A stretch of 64,000 nt of DNA from Galbibacter kalidii. Lineage in GTDB: Bacteria > Bacteroidota > Bacteroidia > Flavobacteriales > Flavobacteriaceae. The stretch covers positions 126,369-190,368 of the forward strand of contig NZ_JAPFGA010000006.1 in NCBI RefSeq assembly GCF_026241135.1, written 5' to 3'. The position numbers and the translations under genes are program-made. Shown here piece by piece: positions 25,011 through 34,287 of this stretch. Below the pieces are notes generated by a model. That model did no database searches, was not told the DNA's origin, and saw only the letters and a program-made list of their open reading frames with translations. Position 1 is the first letter of the stretch; each line of letters begins with the position of its first letter.

Positions 25011-25782
25011 TTAAATTCCAGGTATTAAGATCTTGAATACTGTGGTGTGCTGTAAGGTCAAACTGAACGGGAACTACAGAGGCATAACCATTGGCTAAGG
25101 CCCATTCATCGGTGTCTTCGCCTTTGTCATGATTTACAAATTTTCCGGTAAGCCAGTAGTATTCCCTTCCCATGGGGTTGGTACGTTTGTCAAATTCCTC
25201 CACCCAATTTGCTTTCGCTTGGCGGCATACCTTGATGCCTTTAATCTCTTCAGCTTTAAGTTTTGGGAAATTCACATTGAGGACAACGCCTTTGGGTAGT
25301 CCGTTTTTTAAAGCACTTTTCGTGATAATTTTTACGTGTTTTTTCACAGCTTCAAAGTCGGCTTCCCAGGAGTAGTCACAAAGTGAAAACCCGATGGCCG
25401 GGATTCCTTCTACTCCAGCTTCAACAGCTGCACTCATGGTTCCTGAATAAATGACGTTGATGGAAGAGTTCGATCCGTGGTTAATACCACTTACACAGAT
25501 ATCCGGACGTTTGTTTAGTATTTCGTTGACAGCCAATTTGACACAATCAGCCGGAGTGCCACTACAACTGTATTCCAATTGTTCGTCATTGTCGTTAATG
25601 GTGATCGGACTGCAATAAAGGGTAGAGTTTACCGTAATGGCATGTCCCATACCGCTTTGAGGACTGTCCGGAGCAACGACAATCACATCTCCGATCTCAT
25701 TCATCACGCTTATCAATGCCCGGATTCCCGGAGCGGTAATACCATCATCGTTGGTAACAAGTATCAAGGGTTTCTTTTTCAT
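25003..25782 (-). CDS. surE: 5'/3'-nucleotidase SurE
   Basis: 259 residues. Starts KKKPLILVTNDDGITAPGI, where NDDG is the metal-binding signature; then APDSPQSGMGHAIT, SGTPADCVKLAV and GINHGSNSS, the remaining active-site loops. SurE dephosphorylates nucleoside monophosphates and short polyphosphates in stress and stationary phase. First gene of the surE-lpxB-C40-comEC run. The 297-bp divergent region upstream (25783-26079) must hold promoters for this gene and the tail-specific protease; I could not place either with confidence. Confidence 0.96.
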   Translation of the reverse strand: MKKKPLILVTNDDGITAPGIRALISVMNEIGDVIVVAPDSPQSGMGHAITVNSTLYCSPITINDNDEQLEYSCSGTPADCVKLAVNEILNKRPDICVSGINHGSNSSINVIYSGTMSAAVEAGVEGIPAIGFSLCDYSWEADFEAVKKHVKIITKSALKNGLPKGVVLNVNFPKLKAEEIKGIKVCRQAKANWVEEFDKRTNPMGREYYWLTGKFVNHDKGEDTDEWALANGYASVVPVQFDLTAHHSIQDLNTWNLND

Positions 25783-26079
25783 ATTACTGATATTCGAATG
25801 CTAAATTAATCATTTAAATTGTAACACACTTTAGGGATTTGTTTAACAAAAATTTTAGCTCAAATCTTGTACTATGGCACGATTTTTTCCTTAATTTAGT
25901 TGATCCTAAATGAAATACCGAAGGGTAAAATGCGTTGTTAAATCATTATTTCTTTCAGTAAGTAAATTTTTTGCGTATTTTGGAAAACTTAAAAGAGAAC
26001 GTATTGTAGCTGAAAAGCTTTTTAGATCAAAAAGGAAAAATAATGTGGGGATACAGGTCTCTATTAAAAAAAGATGTAA

Positions 26080-28275
26080 ATGAAAAGGAATTTTGTGTAT
26101 TTGCTTGCGGCACTATTGATATCTGCCGCCTCATGTAGTTTCACCAATAAGTCATTTGATAATCCGGATAAGGATAAATTATTACTCGATCTGATATCGT
26201 ATGTGCTGGAAAATGGTCATTTTGAACCTAAGGATGTGGATGATAATTTTTCTAAACATGTATTCGATAATTATATCAAAGCCTTGGATCCGTTGAAGCG
26301 TTACTTTTTACAAAGTGACATCGACGAATTTAAAGCGTATAGGTTGGCGATTGATGATCAAATAAAAACATCCGACCTTACATTTTTCAACCTGACTTAT
26401 GATAGGCTAATGCAGCGTATGGATGAGGCAACAGCAATATATAAAGATGTGTTGAAAAAACCGTTTGATTATAGCAAAGATGAAACCATCGATGTGGATT
26501 ACGAGAACTTGTCTTATGCGAAGAGTAAGGATGAGTTGTGGGAGCGTTGGAGAAAACAGCTGAAATTCTCAACCATGGAACGTTATGCCAATGGTATGTC
26601 AATAGCTGAGACCCCTATGGAGGAAAGTGAAAAAGAAATGACTCCGAGTGGTGTAGAGGAAGTGCCTGGAGAGGTGTCAACAGAAAATGAAACTTCAGAA
26701 AAACTTCCAAAAGATCCGGTAGCTTTGGAAGAGGAGACACGTAAAGCGACCCAGGAAACGATCACTGAATATTTCGATTTCATGGACGATCTTGAACGTA
26801 AAGACTGGTTCGTGATGTATGTCAACTCTATCGTAGAGGAGTTTGATCCGCACACGTTTTATTTTGCTCCGGAAGAAAAAGACCGCTTCGATATGAGTAT
26901 GTCAGGGAAATTTGAAGGGATAGGAGCGAGACTTCAAAAACGCAATGACAATATCAAAATTGTCGAGATTATTTCCGGAGGCCCTGCATGGAGAGGAGAT
27001 GAAGTAGAAGTCGGTGATGAGATCATGAAAGTTGGTCAGGGTGATGAAACGCCGGTTAGTATTGTAGGAATGCGTTTAGAAGACGCTGTTAAACTGATAA
27101 AGGGACCTAAAGGTACTGAGGTGAAACTTACGATCAAACGCGTTGATGGAACCATAGACGAGGTTTCCATAGTGCGCGATGTTGTAGAATTAGAAGAGTC
27201 CTACGCCAAGTCTTCTGTGGTAAAAAAAGGGGATAAGGCCTTTGGAGTGATCAATTTACCGAAATTCTATATTGATTTTGATAACTATAAGAACAGAAAT
27301 GCCGCTTCTGATGTTGCTAAAGAGATTGAGGCAATGAAAAAAGTAGGAGTAGAAGGTCTTGTACTTGATCTTAGGGACAATGGAGGAGGATCACTTAAAA
27401 CCGTTGTCGATATGGCAGGTTTGTTTATTGAAGAAGGTCCGATTGTTCAGGTAAAATCAACCGGGAAAGGAAAAGAAGTCCTTTCTGATACAGATGAGAG
27501 AGTACAGTGGGATGGTCCGTTGGTGATCTTGGTAAACGAATTGTCGGCTTCGGCTTCAGAAATATTAGCGGCCGCAATGCAAGACTACAAAAGAGCCATT
27601 GTGTTGGGAAGCAAGCAAACTTATGGAAAAGGTACTGTTCAGAATGTAATTGACCTCAATCAATTTTTAAGAGGGGATAATGAATATGGTGATGTTGGTG
27701 CATTGAAAGTGACTACACAGAAGTTTTACAGGATCAATGGAGGTTCTACTCAATTGGAAGGTGTAAAAAGCGATGTTGTGGTACCTGATAAATACAGTTA
27801 TAGGGATATAGGTGAAAAAGACCAAGAAAATCCATTACCGTGGGATAAAATTGAGTCCGTACAGTATAAGAGTTGGTCAGGCTATATAGATTATGAAGCG
27901 ACCATTGAGAGAAGTAAAGCTCGAATGGCAAACAATAGCCAGTTGAAGTTGATAGACGAAAATGCAAAGTGGGTTAAAAAGCAGCAGGAAGATAAGGAAT
28001 ATCCATTGAGTATTGAAGAATACCAAGCGCAAATTGAAAAGGATGAAGAAACCTTAAAGCGATTTAGGGAAATATCCGATTATCAAACAAACCTCTCTTT
28101 TGAGTCATTGCCCTATGAAATTGAAATGATGTCAAAAGACAGTGTGTTGAAGCAGAAAAGAGAGCGTTGGCACTCCAATCTTTCTAAGGATGTTTATATA
28201 GAAGAAGCTGTGAATGTTTTAGAAGATTTGGAGAACAATATTGAAAATGGCAAATTAGCCGATATTAGAAAGTAG
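26080..28275 (+). CDS. tail-specific (carboxy-terminal processing) protease, S41A
   Basis: 731 residues. N-terminal lipoprotein-like signal (SAASCSF), a helical N-terminal region (to about 250), a PDZ domain at about 275-370 (FEGIGARLQKRNDNIKIVEI, GDEIMKVGQGDE), the S41 catalytic core with the serine in ELSASASEILAAAMQDY at about 488-492 and the lysine in KQTYGKGTVQN near 514, and a C-terminal DUF3340-type helical extension. Domain order and length match Prc/Tsp. It degrades periplasmic proteins by their C-termini and trims cell-wall hydrolases and lipoproteins. Monocistronic; convergent terminator at 28301-28339. Confidence 0.94.
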   Translation: MKRNFVYLLAALLISAASCSFTNKSFDNPDKDKLLLDLISYVLENGHFEPKDVDDNFSKHVFDNYIKALDPLKRYFLQSDIDEFKAYRLAIDDQIKTSDLTFFNLTYDRLMQRMDEATAIYKDVLKKPFDYSKDETIDVDYENLSYAKSKDELWERWRKQLKFSTMERYANGMSIAETPMEESEKEMTPSGVEEVPGEVSTENETSEKLPKDPVALEEETRKATQETITEYFDFMDDLERKDWFVMYVNSIVEEFDPHTFYFAPEEKDRFDMSMSGKFEGIGARLQKRNDNIKIVEIISGGPAWRGDEVEVGDEIMKVGQGDETPVSIVGMRLEDAVKLIKGPKGTEVKLTIKRVDGTIDEVSIVRDVVELEESYAKSSVVKKGDKAFGVINLPKFYIDFDNYKNRNAASDVAKEIEAMKKVGVEGLVLDLRDNGGGSLKTVVDMAGLFIEEGPIVQVKSTGKGKEVLSDTDERVQWDGPLVILVNELSASASEILAAAMQDYKRAIVLGSKQTYGKGTVQNVIDLNQFLRGDNEYGDVGALKVTTQKFYRINGGSTQLEGVKSDVVVPDKYSYRDIGEKDQENPLPWDKIESVQYKSWSGYIDYEATIERSKARMANNSQLKLIDENAKWVKKQQEDKEYPLSIEEYQAQIEKDEETLKRFREISDYQTNLSFESLPYEIEMMSKDSVLKQKRERWHSNLSKDVYIEEAVNVLEDLENNIENGKLADIRK

Positions 28276-28300
28276 TTTAAAAAAGATAAAAGAACATCAA

Positions 28301-28339
28301 AAAAGATCCGTGAGCTTTTCATAAGTACACGGGTCTTTT
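28301..28339. terminator. bidirectional terminator between the protease gene and rodA
   Basis: AAAAGATCCGTG pairs with CACGGGTCTTTT over 12 bp with one G-U pair and a 15-base loop. A run on one side and T run on the other let it serve both converging transcripts. Confidence 0.75.
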
Positions 28340-28343
28340 GATA

Positions 28344-28511
28344 TCCCCCTCCATCTCCCCCGAAGGGGAGGGCGAAACGTGGCAGTCGTTTTTCTTTTCA
28401 CTAGGTCTTATGTTTTTAAGTACCTAAATAAACTCCTCTCCGCCTAAGGCGGAAGGCTGGGAGGGTATTTATTTTTCTAACCTCTAACCTCTAACCTCTA
28501 ATTTCTAACTT
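28344..28511. repeat. clustered palindromes and CTAACCT heptamer repeats downstream of rodA
   Basis: Three kinds of repeat sit together: CTCCCC-cgaa-GGGGAG (28355-28370), CCGCCTAAGGCGG (28440-28452), and five tandem heptamers CTAACCT, CTAACCT, CTAACCT, CTAATTT, CTAACTT (28477-28511) that stop 4 bp before the rodA stop codon. No gene is present in 28276-28515. Confidence 0.65.
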
Positions 28512-28515
28512 CCGA

Positions 28516-29790
28516 TTACCACACGTTGATTCTGTTGGCATCAAGTTTCAGGAAAATAAAGAGAAGGGTAGTAAACCCTAACAACCCTGAACCTCCGTAA
28601 CTGATAAAAGGGAGTGGGATACCAATAGTGGGGAGCAAACCAATAACCATCCCGATATTGATGAAAAAGTGAAAAAAGATAATCGAAGCTACTGAGTAAC
28701 CATAAATCCTACTAAAAGCAGATTTTTGTCTTTCAGCAACAACAATCAACCTTAGGATAAGCAAAGCAAACAGTATTACGACAAGCGAACTTCCCACAAA
28801 CCCCCATTCTTCTCCTATGGTACTGAAAATGTAATCAGAATGTTGTTCGGGCACGAAATTCCCTTTGGTTCTTGTACCTTCCAAAAATCCTTTTCCAATA
28901 AATCCACCCGATCCTATGGCAGATTCAGATTGATAGGTGTTGTAACCAATGGTCTTTCTTATTTGTTCCAATTTTGCAGGGTCATCTTCCAAACGTAACC
29001 AAAGACTAAAACGGTTTCTGTGGTGCTGTTGAAAAACATTGTTGTATATAAAGTCAACCGAATAAGAAAACGCGGTTGTAGCTATCAAAATAAGAATTGA
29101 TTGAAAGATGGAAATTTTTTTTCTCTTCTTTTTTGAAAAATAATATATCAGCATCAACAGGGTTATACTGCCAATAAAGACCCAAATAGTTCCATACATT
29201 AAGGTTGCGATAAAAACCATTATTGTAAAAAAACCGATCATAAGATATATAACAGGCAGTCCTTCACGGTAAAGCACAAAAAAGAAAGCGGTGTATACTA
29301 AAGTACTCCCGGGATCGGGTTGTGGAAGTATGATCAATGCCGGGACGCATATAATGAGAAAAGCCTTGAACAGGTCTTTAAAATTGTGAATATTGGTTTG
29401 AATATCGCTTAAGTACTTAGCAAGAGCTAAAGCCGTTGCTGCTTTGGCAAATTCGGCCGGTTGCAGCCCGAAACTACCAAAACTGTACCATGCTCTGGCG
29501 CCATTTACTTCTTTTCCAAAAATAAATAACCCGACAAGCGACAAAAATGATATAAGATAGATAACCCCGGAGAATCGCTCATAAAACTTAGCTTCTATAG
29601 ACAGTATTAGAATGATAAGAACCAGACTTACGATTATAAAAAGCATTTGCTTACCGTGGAAAGTACTGAGGTCAAAAATAGTTTCAACTCCTGTATAAGT
29701 AGTTGAATATATATTGAGCCATCCGATAAAGACCAATAGAAAATATAGCAATATGGAAAGCCAATCTATTTTTTTTATGAAATTGTTCAT
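28516..29790 (-). CDS. rodA: rod shape-determining protein RodA (SEDS peptidoglycan polymerase)
   Basis: 424 residues, about 10 transmembrane segments. SEDS motifs are visible: GARAWYSFGSFGLQPAEFAK near 96-115, SESAIGSGGFIGKGFLEGT near 292, FSTIGEEWGFVGS near 326 and the terminal FISYGGSGLL near 397. RodA polymerises lipid II glycan strands during elongation, working with PBP2. Last gene of the mreBCD-mrdA-rodA operon; a dispersed repeat lies in the 137-bp gap to mrdA. Confidence 0.95.
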   Translation of the reverse strand: MNNFIKKIDWLSILLYFLLVFIGWLNIYSTTYTGVETIFDLSTFHGKQMLFIIVSLVLIILILSIEAKFYERFSGVIYLISFLSLVGLFIFGKEVNGARAWYSFGSFGLQPAEFAKAATALALAKYLSDIQTNIHNFKDLFKAFLIICVPALIILPQPDPGSTLVYTAFFFVLYREGLPVIYLMIGFFTIMVFIATLMYGTIWVFIGSITLLMLIYYFSKKKRKKISIFQSILILIATTAFSYSVDFIYNNVFQQHHRNRFSLWLRLEDDPAKLEQIRKTIGYNTYQSESAIGSGGFIGKGFLEGTRTKGNFVPEQHSDYIFSTIGEEWGFVGSSLVVILFALLILRLIVVAERQKSAFSRIYGYSVASIIFFHFFINIGMVIGLLPTIGIPLPFISYGGSGLLGFTTLLFIFLKLDANRINVW

Positions 29791-29828
29791 TTATGATTTT
29801 GGGTTTTCTTGTCTCGGTTAGGTTATTG

Positions 29829-29965
29829 AATCCCACTAAGTGGGTTTTACCTGATTGCCGTTAGGCAAGTTTTCCTGATGCTCTACATTGGGGTTAAGGT
29901 TTATTTGTTTGAACCTGCCCGACTATGTCATTCAGGCGGGTACCTCGTGGGCTTGTCCCGAGGTA
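29829..29965. repeat. dispersed repeat R1 (CCCACTAAGTGGG family) between mrdA and rodA
   Basis: CCCACTAAGTGGG (29832-29844) is a near-perfect palindrome. It is followed by CCTGATGCTCTACATTGGGG, then AAGGTTTATTTGTTTGAA, then TACCTCG...CGAGGTA (29941-29965). The same blocks, in the same order and reverse orientation, lie at 57161-57248; a shorter copy lies at 35903-35942. The last part of R1 is inside the mrdA frame and encodes its final residues. Confidence 0.75.
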
Positions 29966-31874
29966 GTTGATTATCCAAAGTGTCTTTTTTTGTTGGCCAT
30001 TCAATAAAATCTCTCTTATCGTTGATGAAAAAAGATTCGCCGCTTAAGGGTTTTGCATATTCTTCTTCAAGACTTCCGTTAAGGACATAATCTTCCATGT
30101 CTTTTCTCGTTACTTCACCTTTGACATATTTTTCAATCATAAGGCCTGCAATCCTACCTGCCCATCGGCTACCCCAATATCCGTTTTCGACAAAAACAGC
30201 GACAGCTATTTTAGGGTCATCCACAGGAGCAAAGGCAACAAAAATAGAATGGTCTGTAAGCTGTACTCTTTCTCCATTTATTTTTGCAAAATTTTCAGCA
30301 GTTCCTGTTTTTCCGGCGATTTCGATTTCCGGGATCCTTACCCATTGTGCAGTACCTTTGTTATATACATCGTGCATTCCTTGAATAACAGGGTCAAAAT
30401 GTTCCGGGGCTATGGTTGTTCGGTGTTTAGTGGTAAATTTATTGTCGATGGTGTCGTTTTCAATTTTTTTGATGATATGTGGTGTGTAATAATAACCCCT
30501 ATTAGCAATAGTGGCCGTTAAGTTGGCCAATTGAATAGGAGTAGTAAGTACTTCCCCTTGACCAATGGCATTGGAAAGGGTATTGGTGGCAAACCACCTT
30601 TTTTCTCCGTATATTTTGTTATAAAGTTCGGCACCGGGAATGCTTCCTTTCTTTCCTGATGGCAGGTCGTATCCCAAATAGTTTCCCAAGCCAAAACTTT
30701 CTACGTGTTTTTCCCAAGCTGACATCCCTTCAGCAGAAGTAGGGTATTTTTCTATGATCTGTCTGTAGGTATTTGCAAAATAGGTATTACAAGATTTATA
30801 TATACCTGAATCCATATTTCTGGGGCCTCCTCCGCAGTGACATCCCATAAACGCTCTGCGGCCATACCTGTAGCCATGGTAGCAAGTAAACGTAGTACGC
30901 TCGTTTATAACACCTTCCTGAAGGGCTACCAGCGCATTTACTACTTTAAAAGGCGATCCGGGAGGATACATGGCGTTTAATCCTCTGTCATATAATGGTT
31001 TTGCAATGGAATCGTAATAGAGTCTGGTGTAGTTTTCAGAGCGTTTTCTTCCAACCAGAAGTTGGGGGTCGTAGCCAGGAGCAGAAACCAAGGTCAAGAT
31101 TTCCCCGGATTTTGGATTTAAAGCTACAATGCCGCCTCGTTTGTTAACCATCAATTGTTCACCGTATTGTTGAAGTTTATGGTCGATGGTGAGGGCTATG
31201 TCTTTCCCCGGAACGGGAAGGGTATCAAAAATTCCATCCTTATATGAGCCAATAACTCTGTTGAAACGGTCCTTTTGAATGAATTTAACTCCTTTTTGTC
31301 CTCTTAAAACCTCTTCATAGTATTTTTCTACCCCTTGGCGTCCTATGAGTTCCCCCGATTGATAATAGGTGTTGTTTTGAAGGTCACGTTCGTTTACTTC
31401 ACTGATATAACCCAAAAAATTAGCCCCTACATCGGTCATATAATGTCGGAGTGAGCGTTTTTGAATGTAAAAACCTTCATATTTCCGCATTTTCTCTTGC
31501 AACATGGCATACTCTCGTTTGGAAAGTTGAGGTACAAAAACAGAGGGCAACCTCGGAGAATACCGATAGGCCTTGTTATATTTTTTTATAAAATCTTCTT
31601 TGGTGATGTTCAATAGATTGCAGAATTCCAGAGTATCCAATGGTTTTACTTCCCTCGGAATAAGCATGACGTCATATGAGGGTTGATTGGCGACCAATAG
31701 CTCTCCATTCCTGTCATAGATATGCCCGCGCTCCGGATAGTCATACACAGCTTTTATGGCGGTATCGTCCAACGGATTTTTGTTGGAGCTGTCCATCAAT
31801 TGCAAGTAGGAGAGGCGCCCTATATAGACAATGGCAACAATAACGATTATGGATGATAAGAGTAATTTCCTCAT
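29928..31874 (-). CDS. mrdA: penicillin-binding protein 2
   Basis: 648 residues. N-terminal transmembrane anchor (about 5-22), the PBP dimerisation domain (about 45-215; DYPERGHIYDRNGELLVANQ), then the transpeptidase with SPFK near residue 304, SCN (YKSCNTYFANTY) near 360 and KTG (IAGKTGTAENF) near 518. It cross-links peptidoglycan during cell elongation together with RodA and MreBCD. Overlaps the mreD stop by 4 bp. The last dozen residues (LPRDKPTRYPPE) are encoded by a dispersed repeat and are probably a recent addition. Confidence 0.95.
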   Translation of the reverse strand: MRKLLLSSIIVIVAIVYIGRLSYLQLMDSSNKNPLDDTAIKAVYDYPERGHIYDRNGELLVANQPSYDVMLIPREVKPLDTLEFCNLLNITKEDFIKKYNKAYRYSPRLPSVFVPQLSKREYAMLQEKMRKYEGFYIQKRSLRHYMTDVGANFLGYISEVNERDLQNNTYYQSGELIGRQGVEKYYEEVLRGQKGVKFIQKDRFNRVIGSYKDGIFDTLPVPGKDIALTIDHKLQQYGEQLMVNKRGGIVALNPKSGEILTLVSAPGYDPQLLVGRKRSENYTRLYYDSIAKPLYDRGLNAMYPPGSPFKVVNALVALQEGVINERTTFTCYHGYRYGRRAFMGCHCGGGPRNMDSGIYKSCNTYFANTYRQIIEKYPTSAEGMSAWEKHVESFGLGNYLGYDLPSGKKGSIPGAELYNKIYGEKRWFATNTLSNAIGQGEVLTTPIQLANLTATIANRGYYYTPHIIKKIENDTIDNKFTTKHRTTIAPEHFDPVIQGMHDVYNKGTAQWVRIPEIEIAGKTGTAENFAKINGERVQLTDHSIFVAFAPVDDPKIAVAVFVENGYWGSRWAGRIAGLMIEKYVKGEVTRKDMEDYVLNGSLEEEYAKPLSGESFFINDKRDFIEWPTKKDTLDNQLPRDKPTRYPPE

Positions 31875-32380
31875 GTATTTCTTCTACTGAATAAAGAGAT
31901 AAAAATTAAACACAAAATCAATGTAAATATTGCAGAAAATAAGGCTTTTTTTAGAATTAGCAATATATGTGTAAAACTAAATATCTCTAAACCGAAAAGT
32001 ATAAGGTGATGTGTTAAAATTAAGATAATGAGGTAATTAATTCGTTGCCCCAAGTGTGTGTTTTCAATTTTTATATTGTGATAGTCATAACTTAAGCCAA
32101 AAGCCGAGCGCATCATCAAAGGTCTGAAATAGGCTGCAAAGACCGTAGCGGCTGCATGCACACCACCGCTATCACTAAAAATATCGATGGATAATCCTAA
32201 AAGGAATGAGAAAAAGATAAAAGGAATGCGAGTGTCTTTGTTATACGGGAAATAAACAAGGAACAGCAAATAGATATAAGGATTTATATATTCCAAAAAG
32301 TTGATATTGTTGAAAACAACTACCTGAGAAAGTACAAGCACAATAAAACGCATGGTATTTTCAAAAGCCGTTTTATTCAT
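31871..32380 (-). CDS. mreD: rod shape-determining protein MreD
   Basis: 169 residues with about five hydrophobic helices and few charged loops, fitting MreD. Divergent in sequence, as usual for the family, so position is the main support: it overlaps mreC by 8 bp and mrdA by 4 bp in a classic mreBCD-mrdA-rodA order. The YFPYNKDTRIPFIFFSFLLGLSIDIFSD region resembles the conserved G-L-x-x-D-x-x-x of MreD. Inner-membrane part of the elongasome. Confidence 0.88.
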   Translation of the reverse strand: MNKTAFENTMRFIVLVLSQVVVFNNINFLEYINPYIYLLFLVYFPYNKDTRIPFIFFSFLLGLSIDIFSDSGGVHAAATVFAAYFRPLMMRSAFGLSYDYHNIKIENTHLGQRINYLIILILTHHLILFGLEIFSFTHILLILKKALFSAIFTLILCLIFISLFSRRNT

Positions 32381-33191
32381 TGGTCCCGTTTTCTAAGGTT
32401 AAAATTTCTTCCTTGTTCAGGTTTTTTATGACATAAACATGATCTAAAGTAGTCATGTCGTTGAAGAGCTTCACATCAATGAGGTAGTAATTTTCTGAAA
32501 TATCAAGCGAAAAATCTTCAATAGTTCCGATAAGGATGCCCTTCGGAAAAATACTAGACATGCCGCCGGTGATGATAGTGTCTCCTTTTTTTATGGGGGC
32601 AGCACGTAAAATATCCATCAGTTGGACAGTCCTGAAATCCTTTCCGTCCCATTTGAGTGAACCAAAATTGTTGCTGTTTTTTATAGAGGCGTTAATTCCG
32701 GATAAAGAATTTAAAACTGATTGTACATTGGCGTAATTTGATGAAGTGTTTTCAACAATCCCGACAATTCCTTTAGAAGTAATCACTCCCATATCCTCTT
32801 TGATGCTGTCATTAGAGCCTTTGTTTATAAGAATATAATTTCTTGGCTTGTTGTAGCTGTTTTTGATTACTGATGTACCGTAAAGTTTATAATGAGCGAG
32901 CGAATCGAGTTCCAGAATAGAATCAGAAACTTCAATTTCCCGGTTCATCAGTATTTTGCGTAGGCGAAGGTTCTCATCAACCAATTGTTTATTGTATTTT
33001 TTCAGGTGGAAATAATCTGAAATGCTATTTGAAGTACTGTAGATACCCCCGGAAACCCAATTAGCAGAGTTGAGAAACTTAGTTTGCTGATAAGAATGTG
33101 ACTTTATGGTAAGCAGTAGTGAGATGCAAAAAAGCAACAAAAAGGTAATAAAGGTTTTATTCCTTATTAAAAAATTGACTATTTGTTGCAT
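32373..33191 (-). CDS. mreC: rod shape-determining protein MreC
   Basis: 272 residues: one N-terminal transmembrane helix (about 10-27), a coiled-coil stretch (about 60-100), and the beta-barrel MreC domain with INKGSNDSIKEDMGVITSKGIVG near 125-147 and GDTIITGGMSSIFPKGILIG near 205. MreC is a periplasmic scaffold that bridges MreB filaments to PBP2 and activates it. It starts 10 bp after mreB and overlaps mreD. Confidence 0.93.
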   Translation of the reverse strand: MQQIVNFLIRNKTFITFLLLFCISLLLTIKSHSYQQTKFLNSANWVSGGIYSTSNSISDYFHLKKYNKQLVDENLRLRKILMNREIEVSDSILELDSLAHYKLYGTSVIKNSYNKPRNYILINKGSNDSIKEDMGVITSKGIVGIVENTSSNYANVQSVLNSLSGINASIKNSNNFGSLKWDGKDFRTVQLMDILRAAPIKKGDTIITGGMSSIFPKGILIGTIEDFSLDISENYYLIDVKLFNDMTTLDHVYVIKNLNKEEILTLENGTNE

Positions 33192-33201
33192 TCACTGAAT
33201 C

Positions 33202-34230
33202 TTATTTTATCACGATAGGTTTGTATTTTTCCAGGTTTTTCAAGGCTATACCTGTACCCCTCACCACGGCTCTCAACGGATCTTCCGCTATGTAAACAGG
33301 GAGATCGGTTTTTTGTGAGATACGTTTGTCCAATCCGCGTAGCATCGAACCTCCACCGGCCAAGTAGATTCCGGTATTGTAGATGTCTGCTGCCAATTCC
33401 GGCGGTGTTTGCGATAGGGTTTCCATTACGGCATCTTCAATTCGCAAGATGGATTTATCCAAAGCCTTGGCGATTTCGCGATACGAAATCTGAACCTGTT
33501 TTGGTTTCCCTGTTAACAAGTCACGTCCTTGAACACTCATTTCTTCCGGAGGAAGCTCTAAATCTTCAGTGGCGGCTCCATTGGCAATTTTAATATTCTC
33601 GGCAGTGGTTTCACCTACGTATAAATTGTGCTGTGTTCGCATGTAATAAATGATGTCGTTGGTAAACACGTCGCCGGCAATTTTAACCGATTTATCACAA
33701 ACAATACCTCCGAGGGCAATGACAGCTATTTCGGTAGTTCCTCCACCTATGTCAACAATCATGTTCCCTTTGGGCTGCATGATATCAAGACCAATACCAA
33801 TGGCCGCAGCCATGGGTTCGTGGATGAGGTAAACTTCTTTTCCGTTCACACGCTCTGCCGATTCTTTTACGGCGCGCATTTCCACTTCAGTAATACCGGA
33901 TGGAATACAAATCACCATTTTCAGGGTAGGCTGAAAAAAACGCTTTTTCAAGGCCGGGATTCCTTTGATGAACATATTGATCATCTTTTCAGACGCATCA
34001 AAATCAGCAATCACGCCATCTTTCAAAGGTCTGACGGTTTTGATGTTTTCATGAGTTTTCCCCTGCATCATACTGGCCTCTTTGCCAACGGCTATAATTT
34101 TGCCGCTCATTCGGTCCCTAGCTACAATAGAAGGGCTGTCTACAACAACTTTGTCGTTGTGGATTATCAGCGTGTTCGCTGTCCCTAAGTCTATAGCAAT
34201 CTCTTCGGTCAAGAAATCAAAAAATCCCAT
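33202..34230 (-). CDS. mreB: actin-like cell shape protein MreB
   Basis: 342 residues, standard MreB. Visible actin-fold motifs: phosphate 1 EIAIDLGTANTLI (about 10-22), phosphate 2 MIVDIGGGTTEIAVIALGG (about 156-174), and the adenosine loop YLAGGGSMLRGLD near 289. MreB polymerises under the membrane and guides the elongation complex. It has its own -10-type box (TACATTTG at 34273-34280) just past the purH stop, so it can be expressed apart from purH. Confidence 0.97.
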   Translation of the reverse strand: MGFFDFLTEEIAIDLGTANTLIIHNDKVVVDSPSIVARDRMSGKIIAVGKEASMMQGKTHENIKTVRPLKDGVIADFDASEKMINMFIKGIPALKKRFFQPTLKMVICIPSGITEVEMRAVKESAERVNGKEVYLIHEPMAAAIGIGLDIMQPKGNMIVDIGGGTTEIAVIALGGIVCDKSVKIAGDVFTNDIIYYMRTQHNLYVGETTAENIKIANGAATEDLELPPEEMSVQGRDLLTGKPKQVQISYREIAKALDKSILRIEDAVMETLSQTPPELAADIYNTGIYLAGGGSMLRGLDKRISQKTDLPVYIAEDPLRAVVRGTGIALKNLEKYKPIVIK

Positions 34231-34272
34231 GAATTTACTTTGGTATTATACTCTGGTTATATATAAATCTTT

Positions 34273-34280
34273 CAAATGTA
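34273..34280 (-). promoter_or_regulatory. TACATTTG promoter box for the mreB operon
   Basis: On the minus strand TACATTTG matches TAnnTTTG exactly and overlaps the purH-mreB gap, about 42 bp before the mreB ATG. The upstream half would fall in the last codons of purH and is only a weak T-rich match. Confidence 0.5.
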
Positions 34281-34287
34281 ATAAAAA

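Noticed and set aside
25783-26079. Definite promoters for surE and the tail-specific protease
   Set aside because: Several partial TAnnTTTG matches occur but none has a partner box at proper spacing, so none was listed.
28477-28511. CRISPR or telomere-like repeats
   Set aside because: The unit is 7 bp without spacers; a plain microsatellite-like run.
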